From JBLYYQ01 sp048550035 (GTDB lineage: Bacteria > Nitrospinota_A > UBA7883 > JBLYYQ01), in assembly GCA_048550035.1 (NCBI GenBank), contig JBLYYQ010000045.1, positions 1 to 6,137 of the forward strand: a DNA stretch of 6,137 bases, written 5' to 3'. Below the pieces are notes generated by a model. It saw only the letters and a list, made by a program, of their open reading frames with translations, was not told where the DNA came from and did not search any database. Positions 1-6,137 of this stretch are shown here, one piece after another (position 1 is the stretch's first letter; every line of letters begins with the position of its first letter). A program made the position numbers and the translations under genes.

Positions 1-363
1 GAGTTAGAATCAGGAGCAAAATTTGCTGATGTTGCTAGTAAATATTCAGAAGATAAATCAGCCCTAACAGGAGGTCTAGTTGGGTGGATCGAAGAAGGGA
101 CACTAGTTCCTGAAATTGATAAGCCTCTTTTTTCATTAAATAGATATGCTCGCTCTAATATAATTAAGTCACGCTTTGGGTTTCATATTATCAAGGCAGG
201 TGATATCAAAGAGTCGGCTGCAATTCCTTATAGTGAGGCATCAACTATGGCAAAAACAGTTTTAGAAAATATTGGATATCAGCAGCGCAAAGAGGAGTGG
301 TTTGAAAAGGTAAAATCAAATTCTCATATAGAGATATTGCATACCGATTCAATTTTCGACTAA
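1..363 (+). CDS. Parvulin-type peptidyl-prolyl cis-trans isomerase (PpiC/SurA-like), C-terminal part only
   Basis: The reading frame is open from the left edge and ends at TAA 361-363, giving 120 visible residues; the start lies outside the window. The first ~67 residues match the second half of a parvulin (rotamase) domain: GAKFADVASKYSED, then GGLVGWIEEGTLVPE, and FGFHIIK at the domain end. The remaining ~50 residues are a charged helix-rich tail ending in a KVKSNSHIEIL-like segment, as in SurA and related periplasmic chaperones, where the C-terminal helix packs back on the N-terminal chaperone domain. The family catalyses cis-trans isomerisation of Xaa-Pro bonds, usually on exported or outer-membrane proteins. 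A signal peptide or membrane anchor cannot be checked because the N-terminus is missing. The gene is 15 bp upstream of the PP-loop gene and probably in the same transcript. The parvulin call is secure; SurA versus another PpiC/PrsA-like foldase is open. Confidence 0.88.
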   Translation, partial: ELESGAKFADVASKYSEDKSALTGGLVGWIEEGTLVPEIDKPLFSLNRYARSNIIKSRFGFHIIKAGDIKESAAIPYSEASTMAKTVLENIGYQQRKEEWFEKVKSNSHIEILHTDSIFD

Positions 364-364
364 T

Positions 365-370
365 GAAAGG
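365..370 (+). promoter_or_regulatory. Ribosome binding site of the PP-loop gene
   Basis: GAAAGG lies 8 nt upstream of the ATG at 379, directly after the stop of the upstream parvulin gene. It supports 379 as the start, and that start is also needed to keep the PP-loop complete. No promoter is visible in the 15-bp gap, so expression probably comes from read-through. Confidence 0.55.
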
Positions 371-378
371 TTATAGTA

Positions 379-1392
379 ATGGTTAAAGCAATAGGTTTAA
401 TCTCTGGTGGGTTAGATTCTATGCTGGCAGCTAGGATCATGTTAAGTATGAATATAGAGGTTATAGCACTTAACTTTAGTAGTCCGTTTTGCACCTGTAC
501 TCATAAGAATAGTGGGTGCAATAATGTAGCCAAACGTTTTGCCAATGAGCTTGGACTTAAGGTAATAGTAAAATTTTTAGGAGACGAGTATCTAGATGTC
601 ATCAAGGCTCCTAAGTTTGGTTATGGCAAGCATATGAACCCTTGTGTCGACTGTCGGATAGTAACTTTTCGTCAAGCAAAAAAGGTTATGATAGAAGAGG
701 GAGCATCCTTTGTTTTCACAGGTGAGGTGGTAGGGCAACGAAAGATGTCACAGACTTTGCAACGGCTATATCTAATAGAGAGGGAGGCTGGTCTGCAGCA
801 GCAGATAGTGAGGCCACTTTCAGGCAAAAGTTTAGCTCCAACTATTCCAGAGCTAGATGGAATCATTGATAGAGAGAAGATGTTTGAGCTTTCAGGAAAA
901 TCACGCAAAGGTCAGATTAAGATCGCTCAAGAGCAGTTTGGTATCGAAGATAATTTATGCTCAGCTGGAGGCTGCTTACTAACAGATAAAGGGATTTCAG
1001 ATAGAGTAAAAGATCTTTTCACCCACCATAGTGGTGATAATGTATCAACTTCAGAGGCTCGCCTATTAAAAATCGGGAGACATTTTCGAATAAACGATGA
1101 AGTAAAATTGATTGTAGGTCGAAATGAGAAAGAGAATAAGCGTCTTACAAACTTGGCAGGTAGTGATGAATATATATTTAATCCAGAGTCAGGCAAAGGA
1201 CCAACCGGATTACTAAAAGGAGGAATATCACGAGATTCAATGTTAACTGCAAACGCAATAGTTGCAAGATATTCGGCTCAAGATGATAATTACAGTGCAG
1301 TAATCAGTTACGGTAAGAAGGGTGACAAGGTAAAATTTAAACAGAATAGTCAGCGTGCATCAGATGATATGATTAGCACAATGTTGATATAA
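379..1392 (+). CDS. PP-loop ATPase with C-terminal NFACT-R-like RNA-binding domain (MnmA/ThiI-like tRNA thiolation protein)
   Basis: 337 residues. Residues 1-~125 form an adenine-nucleotide alpha-hydrolase fold with the PP-loop SGGLDS at 9-14, which binds ATP and adenylates the target base in MnmA, ThiI and related thiolases. Cysteines cluster in three places: C38, C40 and C47; the NPCVDC motif (C89, C92), resembling the MnmA catalytic NPC..C; and CSAGGCLLT (C194, C199). They are candidates for persulfide transfer or Fe-S/metal binding. GEVVGQRKMSQ (115-125) and RPLSGKSLAPT (145-155) are typical of the two-domain family often annotated as ThiI or thiouridylase. Residues ~225-337 resemble the NFACT-R/DUF814 domain, with GRHFRI, VGRNEKEN and a late GPTGLLKGG stretch. 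The cysteine desulfurase 22 bp downstream is the natural sulfur donor. I infer sulfur insertion into tRNA; the modified base cannot be named. It is not canonical MnmA: the usual ATGHYA cysteine motif and C-terminal barrel are absent. It also lacks the ThiI THUMP domain. Confidence 0.85.
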   Translation: MVKAIGLISGGLDSMLAARIMLSMNIEVIALNFSSPFCTCTHKNSGCNNVAKRFANELGLKVIVKFLGDEYLDVIKAPKFGYGKHMNPCVDCRIVTFRQAKKVMIEEGASFVFTGEVVGQRKMSQTLQRLYLIEREAGLQQQIVRPLSGKSLAPTIPELDGIIDREKMFELSGKSRKGQIKIAQEQFGIEDNLCSAGGCLLTDKGISDRVKDLFTHHSGDNVSTSEARLLKIGRHFRINDEVKLIVGRNEKENKRLTNLAGSDEYIFNPESGKGPTGLLKGGISRDSMLTANAIVARYSAQDDNYSAVISYGKKGDKVKFKQNSQRASDDMISTMLI

Positions 1393-1414
1393 CTTAAGAA
1401 AAGTGAGTTAACTA

Positions 1415-2629
1415 ATGAATAAACGAATTTATGTTGATAACAGTGCAACTAGCCGTCCATTTCCAGAAGTAATTGAGGTTATGAATAGGTATTACCATGA
1501 TCAGTGGGGTAACCCATCGTCAGCTCATAGTTTTGGCAGATCATTGCGAGCAGAGATTCAGTCAGCAAGAGATCTAATCGCAGAGGTAATCAATGCGTCA
1601 CCTAAAGAGGTGATTTTCACATCAGGTGGAACAGAATCAGATAATATAGCACTCAAAGGTGCAATGTTATCTCGTCCTGAGCGTAACCATCTAATGGTTT
1701 CGGCGATTGAACATCCAGCGATTTTATCTACAGCTCAATATCTTCAAAAGGGTGGATCAGAGTTAACAACTTTGAAAGTGAACGAAGAAGCAGAAGTTAG
1801 CATCAGCGATCTTAGAGATCATATTTCAGATAAGACAGCTATTGTTTCTGTTATGAGTGCCAACAATGAGGTTGGCTCCATACAGCCGATAGAGGAGATG
1901 GTATCAATCGCAAAAGAGCATAATGCACTCTTTCATGCCGATTGTGTCCAGAGTTTTATGAAAGAGGAGATAGATGTTAAGAAACTTGATCTCGATTTAG
2001 CATCATTTTCAGCACACAAAGTTAACGGTCCAAAGGGTGTAGGGCTGCTCTATATCAAAAAAGGAGTGAAGATTGATCCATTAACTCATGGTGGGCACCA
2101 TGAGTTCAAAAAGAGGGCAGGGACTGAAAATGTTGCTGCTATTTTAGGGTTTGCAAAAGCTGTTGAGATCGGTCTAAAAAATATGAAGCAACAGGTTAAA
2201 GATAGTAAATTACTTCGGAATTCATTAGAGGAGAAGTTGAAAAGGGATATTCCCAATATTAAAATTAACGCTATAAATACTAAACGTCTCCCAAACATCA
2301 GCAATATTTCATTTGAGTGTGTAGAAGGAGAAGCTCTATTAATAAGGTTAGACTTGAAAGGAGTTCTAATCTCGACCGGTTCTGCTTGTTCCTCAGGGTC
2401 GCTAGAACCATCTCATGTTCTAATGGCGATGAAGATACCACATGAGTTAGCTCATGGTTCAATCAGATTTTCATTTGGGCATGGAAATAGTATGGACGAC
2501 GTCGACTATATTGTGGAGGCGGTTAAGGATGTTGTACAAAAGGTTCGAGAAATATCGCCACTTTGGGATTCGTTTAAAAATAGACCAATTTCAATGTCCG
2601 ATGCACAGGCAAATGTCACTACCTATTAA
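1415..2629 (+). CDS. Cysteine desulfurase, class I NifS/IscS type (PLP-dependent)
   Basis: 404 residues, the normal full length for IscS/NifS. It converts L-cysteine to L-alanine and leaves a persulfide on its active-site cysteine. Visible residues: N-terminal YVDNSATS (6-13); SGGTESDN (70-77) for the PLP phosphate; H100 in the AIEHPAIL stretch, which stacks on PLP; D176 and Q179 in HADCVQ; the Schiff-base lysine K202 in SAHKVNGPKG; RAGTENV (234-240); and the catalytic C325 in STGSACSSGSLEPSHVL, the long class I loop. The EISPLW tail (379-384) is IscS/NifS-like. Start ATG 1415 sits 7 nt after a weak AAGTGAG. No iscU, iscR or nif gene is next to it; the only close partner is the PP-loop protein upstream. 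I therefore infer a role in RNA thiolation, with general Fe-S supply also possible. Function is near certain; NifS versus IscS naming is not settled by sequence alone. Confidence 0.95.
   Translation: MNKRIYVDNSATSRPFPEVIEVMNRYYHDQWGNPSSAHSFGRSLRAEIQSARDLIAEVINASPKEVIFTSGGTESDNIALKGAMLSRPERNHLMVSAIEHPAILSTAQYLQKGGSELTTLKVNEEAEVSISDLRDHISDKTAIVSVMSANNEVGSIQPIEEMVSIAKEHNALFHADCVQSFMKEEIDVKKLDLDLASFSAHKVNGPKGVGLLYIKKGVKIDPLTHGGHHEFKKRAGTENVAAILGFAKAVEIGLKNMKQQVKDSKLLRNSLEEKLKRDIPNIKINAINTKRLPNISNISFECVEGEALLIRLDLKGVLISTGSACSSGSLEPSHVLMAMKIPHELAHGSIRFSFGHGNSMDDVDYIVEAVKDVVQKVREISPLWDSFKNRPISMSDAQANVTTY
2083..2106. repeat. Perfect 11-bp inverted repeat inside the cysteine desulfurase gene
   Basis: The arms AACTCATGGTG (2083-2093) and CACCATGAGTT (2096-2106) are exact reverse complements separated by GG. 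They cover the codons for residues 224-231 (THGGHHEF). In RNA the centre would open into a small loop, leaving a stem of about 9-10 bp. There is no T-run after it, so it is not a terminator. It may be a by-product of the HGGHHE codons. Confidence 0.6.
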
Positions 2630-2647
2630 GAATTGTTACTGATCCTT
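2630..2647. other. 18-bp convergent intergenic gap
   Basis: The stop codons of the desulfurase (plus strand) and hisC (minus strand) face each other across 18 bp. No GC-rich hairpin followed by a T-run is seen on either strand here or in the last ~50 bp of either gene. Transcripts from both sides probably run into the opposing gene unless termination is Rho-dependent. Confidence 0.5.
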
Positions 2648-3739
2648 TTATCGGCTACTCATGATAGTTTGGAAAGCATGAAGAAATATCTTGTTTTCTG
2701 ATGGTAACCCAATTGTGATCCTAAAATAATTTCTTAGCTTCTTAGACTCACTAAACCAACGAACCCTGATTTTTTCTTCAAGTAGCTTCTTGAAGATAGT
2801 CTCAGGGTCACTTACAACTTTTATCAATATAAAATTTGCAGCAGATCGATATGCTATGGCACCATCAATTTCATTCAACGCAGTATAGAGTTGCTCTCGT
2901 TCGTTTATAGTAGATTGCAATAGATGATTAATATCTTTTTTATGATCAAATATAAAACTACCAAATATTTGCGAAACCATATTGATATTAAATGGCATCC
3001 TAACTTTGTCTAATTGCTTAGTAAGGTTTTTATCAGCCAACAGATACCCTAATCTCAAAGCAGCAAACCCAATTTTCGATAAAGTCTTTATCACTATAAT
3101 ATTCGGATACTTTTTGAATATAGTCCCAACTGATTCTTCCGTTGCATAGTCAATATATGCTTCATCTACTACTATCAGTGATTTAACCGATTCTGCCAAT
3201 TTAATAAGATCTTCTTTAGGCAACATAGAGCCATCTGGATTATTAGGTCGAGCGACAAAAATGATCTTCACGTTGCAATTTTGAGCTAGTTTAATAGCTT
3301 CATCAATATTGTATTGAAAGTTTTCGGTGAGGTCAGATTTAATAACATCCAAGCTCAATATTGTGGCAACTGTTTCATACATTGAAAATGTTGGATTAAA
3401 AATCAGGAGTGAATCATTAGGATCTGCGTATGTTGATATTATAATATTTATTAGCTCATCAGAGCCGTTCCCAAAAACAATATTACTAGGTTCAACATTT
3501 TCAATTTTAGCTGCACTATCTTTGAGGGCAGAGCATGTATGATCTGGATAACGATGTAGTGGCAAGCCATCAAATAGTGCTATTAGTTTTTTCTTAAATT
3601 GAGAGGTTAGTTCAAAAGGAGATTCGTTAGCATCAAGGATGCAAGTAGCTTCATCTAATAATGGGCTGTATTGGCTCATGTTCGCAACTAGATCGCGAGG
3701 CAGAGGTCGATCAATTTTTTTATCAAGATTCATTTTCAA
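2648..3739 (-). CDS. hisC: Histidinol-phosphate aminotransferase
   Basis: 363 residues from TTG 3739 (361 from ATG 3733), the usual HisC length. It is a fold-type I PLP enzyme that exchanges an amino group between glutamate and imidazole-acetol phosphate to give L-histidinol phosphate in cytosolic histidine synthesis. Visible residues: LDANESP (35-41); HRYPD (62-66) for substrate; GNGSDE (90-95) for PLP phosphate; NPTFSMY (115-121); RPNNPDG (164-170) with the PLP-contacting Asn; DEAY (192-195); the Schiff-base lysine K222 in TLSKIGFAALRLGY; PFNIN (249-253); and FRITIG (339-344) with the carboxylate-binding Arg R340. The gene overlaps the end of hisD by 17 bp (TTG start) or 11 bp (ATG start), which suggests translational coupling. 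It is the last gene of the leftward string and stops 18 bp from the convergent desulfurase gene. The fold is shared with other aminotransferases, but the motif set and the hisD neighbour make HisC the clear choice. Confidence 0.95.
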   Translation of the reverse strand: MKMNLDKKIDRPLPRDLVANMSQYSPLLDEATCILDANESPFELTSQFKKKLIALFDGLPLHRYPDHTCSALKDSAAKIENVEPSNIVFGNGSDELINIIISTYADPNDSLLIFNPTFSMYETVATILSLDVIKSDLTENFQYNIDEAIKLAQNCNVKIIFVARPNNPDGSMLPKEDLIKLAESVKSLIVVDEAYIDYATEESVGTIFKKYPNIIVIKTLSKIGFAALRLGYLLADKNLTKQLDKVRMPFNINMVSQIFGSFIFDHKKDINHLLQSTINEREQLYTALNEIDGAIAYRSAANFILIKVVSDPETIFKKLLEEKIRVRWFSESKKLRNYFRITIGLPSENKIFLHAFQTIMSSR

Positions 3740-5027
3740 ACTTGTTGATCCTGACTTTCACTGCTAGAGCATGAGCTGTAAATCCTTCAGCATTTGCAAT
3801 ATCAATAGTGGCAGCCGATAGCTTATCAAATTCAGGTTTAGCAAGATTTACAATTGATGTACGTTTAATAAAGTCATAGACACCAAGTGGTGATCCAAAC
3901 CTTGATGTTGCACCAGTTGGTAATATATGGTTAACGCCTGCACTATAATCGCCTATTGCTTCTGGTGAATATTCACCAATAAAGAATGCACCTACATTCT
4001 TTATCTTAGAGATATATCTGTCACTATTTTTTACATGAAGCTCAAAATGTTCAGGTGCCACTCTATTAACAATTTTGATTCCCATTTCAATATCCTTTAC
4101 TAACAAAATCAATCCATTATTTTTGATACTCGCTTTTGCAATTGATTTACGTTGCAATGTTAGCAATGCCTTACTTAGCTCAATCTGAGTTTGAGTTGCG
4201 ATCCGTTTTGAGGTTGTAACTAATATAGGATATGCCATCTCATCATGTTCTGCTTGAGCTAGCAGGTCATATCCTATCAGCTTTGGATCTGCCAAGTTAT
4301 CAGCTAATATCAATATCTCACTCGGTCCTGCTATCATATCGATATCGATGATACCGTAGAGCTGCCTTTTTGCTTCTGCAACATATATGTTGCCAGGTCC
4401 TACTATTTTATCTACCTTCGGAATTGATTCAGTCGCAAATGTTAATGCTGCTATCGCCTGAGAACCACCTACCTTATAAACTTCATCCACCTTTGCTATC
4501 CATGCCGCCGCTAATACTAGATCGTTTGGAACACCGTTTGGTGTTGGAGTTGTCAATATTACTTTTTCTACCTTTGCGATTTTGGCAGGTATAGCACTCA
4601 TTAAAACTGAACTAGGATAGGCAGCCTTCCCTCCTGGTGCATATATCCCAACAGCAGATAAAGGGGTTAGTGACATCTTTAGTGATGACCTGCCCTCCTT
4701 GATTTCATAACTAGATTCTAGCTGTTTGATATGAAACTTTTCTATCCGTTTTGCAATTAACTCAAGTGCCAAAGTAAGATTGCGAGGGAGACGATTGTAG
4801 GCTTTTTTTAGTTCGCTCCGATCTACTTTGACAGTTTTTTTATTGTAGATTGCGTTATCGAACTTAGCAGTATAATCAAAGAGCGCTTTATCTTTTTGCA
4901 GTTGAACCTTTCTGATTATTTTAGCAACATCCTTTTTAACTCTATCAGGCACAAAACTTTGGCGAGCTTCTAATTTCTTAAGTGCAACTTCAAACTGCAA
5001 CTTATCTAAATAATTTAAAACTTTCAA
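3723..5027 (-). CDS. hisD: Histidinol dehydrogenase
   Basis: 434 residues, the normal HisD length. It is a zinc-dependent enzyme that oxidises L-histidinol through the aldehyde to L-histidine, using two NAD+. The motifs align almost number for number with the E. coli enzyme: zinc ligands Q258 and H261 (LLAQAEHDE), D360 (AIGDYSAG) and H419 (FTAHAL), and the catalytic pair E326-H327 (APEHFEL). Also seen are VGIYAPGG (126-133), VGPGNIYVAEAKR (209-221) and AGPSEILI (233-240). The chosen start is TTG 5027, because MKVLNYLD fits the usual HisD N-terminus. No ATG exists between the preceding in-frame stop (TAA 5037-5039, shared with the upstream gene's end) and the conserved region; ATT 5036 is the only earlier alternative. 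Its stop overlaps the hisC start. hisG and hisB, common neighbours elsewhere, are not in the window. Confidence 0.97.
   Translation of the reverse strand: MKVLNYLDKLQFEVALKKLEARQSFVPDRVKKDVAKIIRKVQLQKDKALFDYTAKFDNAIYNKKTVKVDRSELKKAYNRLPRNLTLALELIAKRIEKFHIKQLESSYEIKEGRSSLKMSLTPLSAVGIYAPGGKAAYPSSVLMSAIPAKIAKVEKVILTTPTPNGVPNDLVLAAAWIAKVDEVYKVGGSQAIAALTFATESIPKVDKIVGPGNIYVAEAKRQLYGIIDIDMIAGPSEILILADNLADPKLIGYDLLAQAEHDEMAYPILVTTSKRIATQTQIELSKALLTLQRKSIAKASIKNNGLILLVKDIEMGIKIVNRVAPEHFELHVKNSDRYISKIKNVGAFFIGEYSPEAIGDYSAGVNHILPTGATSRFGSPLGVYDFIKRTSIVNLAKPEFDKLSAATIDIANAEGFTAHALAVKVRINKFENES
3749..3752 (-). promoter_or_regulatory. Shine-Dalgarno core that bears on the hisC start
   Basis: On the minus strand AGGA lies inside the end of hisD, 9 nt before TTG 3739 and 15 nt before ATG 3733. 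The 9-nt spacing favours the TTG start; the ATG has no other purine-rich site at normal distance. The choice changes only two residues. Confidence 0.4.
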
Positions 5028-5036
5028 TTTCTTAAT

Positions 5037-6137
5037 TTAATCTCTTTTGTTAATTTCAACTTTAATACTAAACGAAACTTTTTCATCTTGCAAAAATCTT
5101 ATCTTACGCTTCAACATCAGAGTGCTTCCTTGATAGGTTCGCTCAAATCCTCCCTCTGATTGAGAAATAGTATAAATCGGGTAACGCCATACTGTAATAG
5201 GTGTTGATGAACTAACAATAATCTCAAATTTGAAATAATCATCAACTAACCCAACCTTTGTTACATCATCTTCTATTAGAGTCTCTCTTAAAAGTGGACG
5301 CTGGTTCTCAATATTACCTGCAGACCAATACCTGTCATCGGATTGGTCAGTTAAGAGATTAAAATTTAATTCAGTTAAGAAGAAAAATTCTCTGTTTGAT
5401 AATTTATCACTACTTAGCTGATAACGGACTTCAAGAGACGGGTCTTGATCGTTCATAACAAACTCTTTTGAGATATCTAGATTTATTTGAGGTTCAACAG
5501 GCAACCTGAAATTAGCATTAATTAGAGGGATAGTAGAGCCGTCTTTATTTTTGAGCTTAGTTATATTATAAGGAGCATCTGTGATACCTTCGATATTTTC
5601 ATACTCTCCTTTGTTGAAAGTCTCAAAATCTATATCACTTACGAATAAGTACTCTAAGAATGAGCGACGTAGGTATTTATCATATTGCAAAAAATCTTCT
5701 AATCCCTCTTCTTTAGCCTGAACAAAATCATGAATAGATCTAGGTTGATCACCATCATTGCTACTGGCTATAGTTTCTATTTTTTTATGATAGAACTCTT
5801 TTCGACGGCGGATAGTATTAGATAGAGCAAACGCTTCTGGTTTATAGTCAAGATTCAGTAGCGAGCCTCCATAGTTGCAATCTACTATGACAGTTAGCTC
5901 TGGATTAGATAGTGTAATCTCATCACTTAAATCCCGATCATAATCGGCAATAGTTATATTGAGCCATTTTTGATTTTCATTAAGAGCCTCCTCTAAAATC
6001 TTTTCTCCTTTTATTAAGGCTGAGTATAGAGCATGGCGTAAATGAGAAAGATATAAACCTCCGAAGCTTCCATGCCAGTAAGCGCAGTTGCACTCACCTT
6101 GATATAAGAGCCGCTCTATTTCCAAAGCAATATTATC
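5037..6137 (-). CDS. GH57 alpha-amylase/4-alpha-glucanotransferase, C-terminal part (DUF1925/DUF1926 region)
   Basis: The minus-strand frame is open from the right edge and ends with TAA at 5037-5039, giving 366 visible residues. TTG 6123-6125 is internal, not a start. CNCAYWHGSFGGLYL (visible residues 16-30) corresponds to the fifth conserved region of GH57 4-alpha-glucanotransferases and amylases (CN.AYWHG). It is followed by a helical segment like DUF1925, then SNTIRRRKEFYH (~106-117) and a long beta-rich domain like DUF1926 with RRSFLEYLF (~157-165) and SQSEGGFERTYQGS (~325-338). The family cleaves or transfers alpha-1,4-glucan chains, here probably intracellular glycogen or maltodextrin. 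The catalytic Glu and Asp lie in the missing N-terminal barrel, so activity cannot be judged, and amylase versus glucanotransferase stays open. Full members are about 650-700 residues, so roughly half is missing through the window edge, not through mutation. hisD follows 9 bp downstream. Confidence 0.9.
   Translation of the reverse strand, partial: DNIALEIERLLYQGECNCAYWHGSFGGLYLSHLRHALYSALIKGEKILEEALNENQKWLNITIADYDRDLSDEITLSNPELTVIVDCNYGGSLLNLDYKPEAFALSNTIRRRKEFYHKKIETIASSNDGDQPRSIHDFVQAKEEGLEDFLQYDKYLRRSFLEYLFVSDIDFETFNKGEYENIEGITDAPYNITKLKNKDGSTIPLINANFRLPVEPQINLDISKEFVMNDQDPSLEVRYQLSSDKLSNREFFFLTELNFNLLTDQSDDRYWSAGNIENQRPLLRETLIEDDVTKVGLVDDYFKFEIIVSSSTPITVWRYPIYTISQSEGGFERTYQGSTLMLKRKIRFLQDEKVSFSIKVEINKRD

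Noticed and set aside
1024..1036. Short inverted repeat CACCA-TAG-TGGTG in the PP-loop gene
   Set aside because: Five-base arms inside a coding region are expected by chance.
672..1196. Two minus-strand open frames (672-908 and 927-1196) opposite the PP-loop gene
   Set aside because: They are antisense to a conserved coding region, with serine- and phenylalanine-rich, low-information translations; treated as shadows.
2095..2108. GGHHEF in the desulfurase in place of the more familiar GGGQER
   Set aside because: I believe GGHHE variants occur in many NifS-type proteins, and all catalytic residues are present, so it is not evidence of altered function.
2454..2642. 62-codon plus-strand open frame over the end of the desulfurase gene
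   Set aside because: It lies in another frame of a confident gene and its translation has no recognisable motif.
2640..2655. Possible hairpin CTGAT-CCTTTT-ATCGG near the convergent gap
   Set aside because: The stem is only 5 bp with one G-T pair, and no T-run follows on either strand; too weak for a terminator.
4338..4349. Palindrome ATCGATATCGAT in hisD
   Set aside because: It arises from alternating Ile and Asp codons (IDIDM) in a conserved part of the protein; no reason to call a site.
5037..6125. Reading the GH57 frame as a complete 362-residue protein starting at TTG 6125
   Set aside because: The frame stays open to the window edge and the first residues are already inside the fifth conserved GH57 region, so it is the C-terminal part of a longer protein.

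Overview
The window is a piece of an AT-rich bacterial chromosome. It is densely packed and has no phage, IS, CRISPR or RNA gene that I can recognise. The lineage cannot be fixed from six genes. A SurA/PpiC-type parvulin points to a Gram-negative (diderm) cell. A two-domain PP-loop/NFACT-R thiolase-like protein and a GH57 alpha-glucan enzyme fit Desulfobacterota-, Nitrospirota- or Deferribacterota-like bacteria, but this placement is inference.

Layout. Positions 1-2629 hold a rightward gene string: the C-terminal end of a parvulin peptidyl-prolyl isomerase (cut by the left edge), a PP-loop ATPase with a C-terminal NFACT-R-like RNA-binding domain, and a class I cysteine desulfurase of the NifS/IscS type. 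The gaps are 15 and 22 bp, so the three are probably co-transcribed. Positions 2648-6137 hold a leftward gene string, read from the right edge: the C-terminal half of a GH57 amylase/4-alpha-glucanotransferase (cut by the right edge), hisD and hisC. GH57 and hisD are 9 bp apart, and hisD and hisC overlap. The two strings converge across only 18 bp, with no clear terminator. There is no gene-free stretch longer than 300 bp.

How the genes work together. The cysteine desulfurase makes a protein persulfide from cysteine, and the adjacent PP-loop protein is the likely acceptor: it can adenylate a substrate and has several conserved-looking cysteine motifs plus an RNA-binding tail. The pair looks like a self-contained tRNA (or other RNA) thiolation module. 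hisC and hisD supply the aminotransferase step and the final two-step oxidation of histidine synthesis; the other his genes are not here. The GH57 enzyme belongs to glycogen/maltodextrin metabolism and has no obvious metabolic link to histidine.

The most useful observations are the thiolation pair with its cysteine layout, the non-ATG starts in the leftward operon (hisD has no ATG start; hisC probably starts at TTG), and an 11-bp perfect inverted repeat inside the desulfurase gene. Most of the window is ordinary housekeeping sequence, and I did not find a convincing new system.
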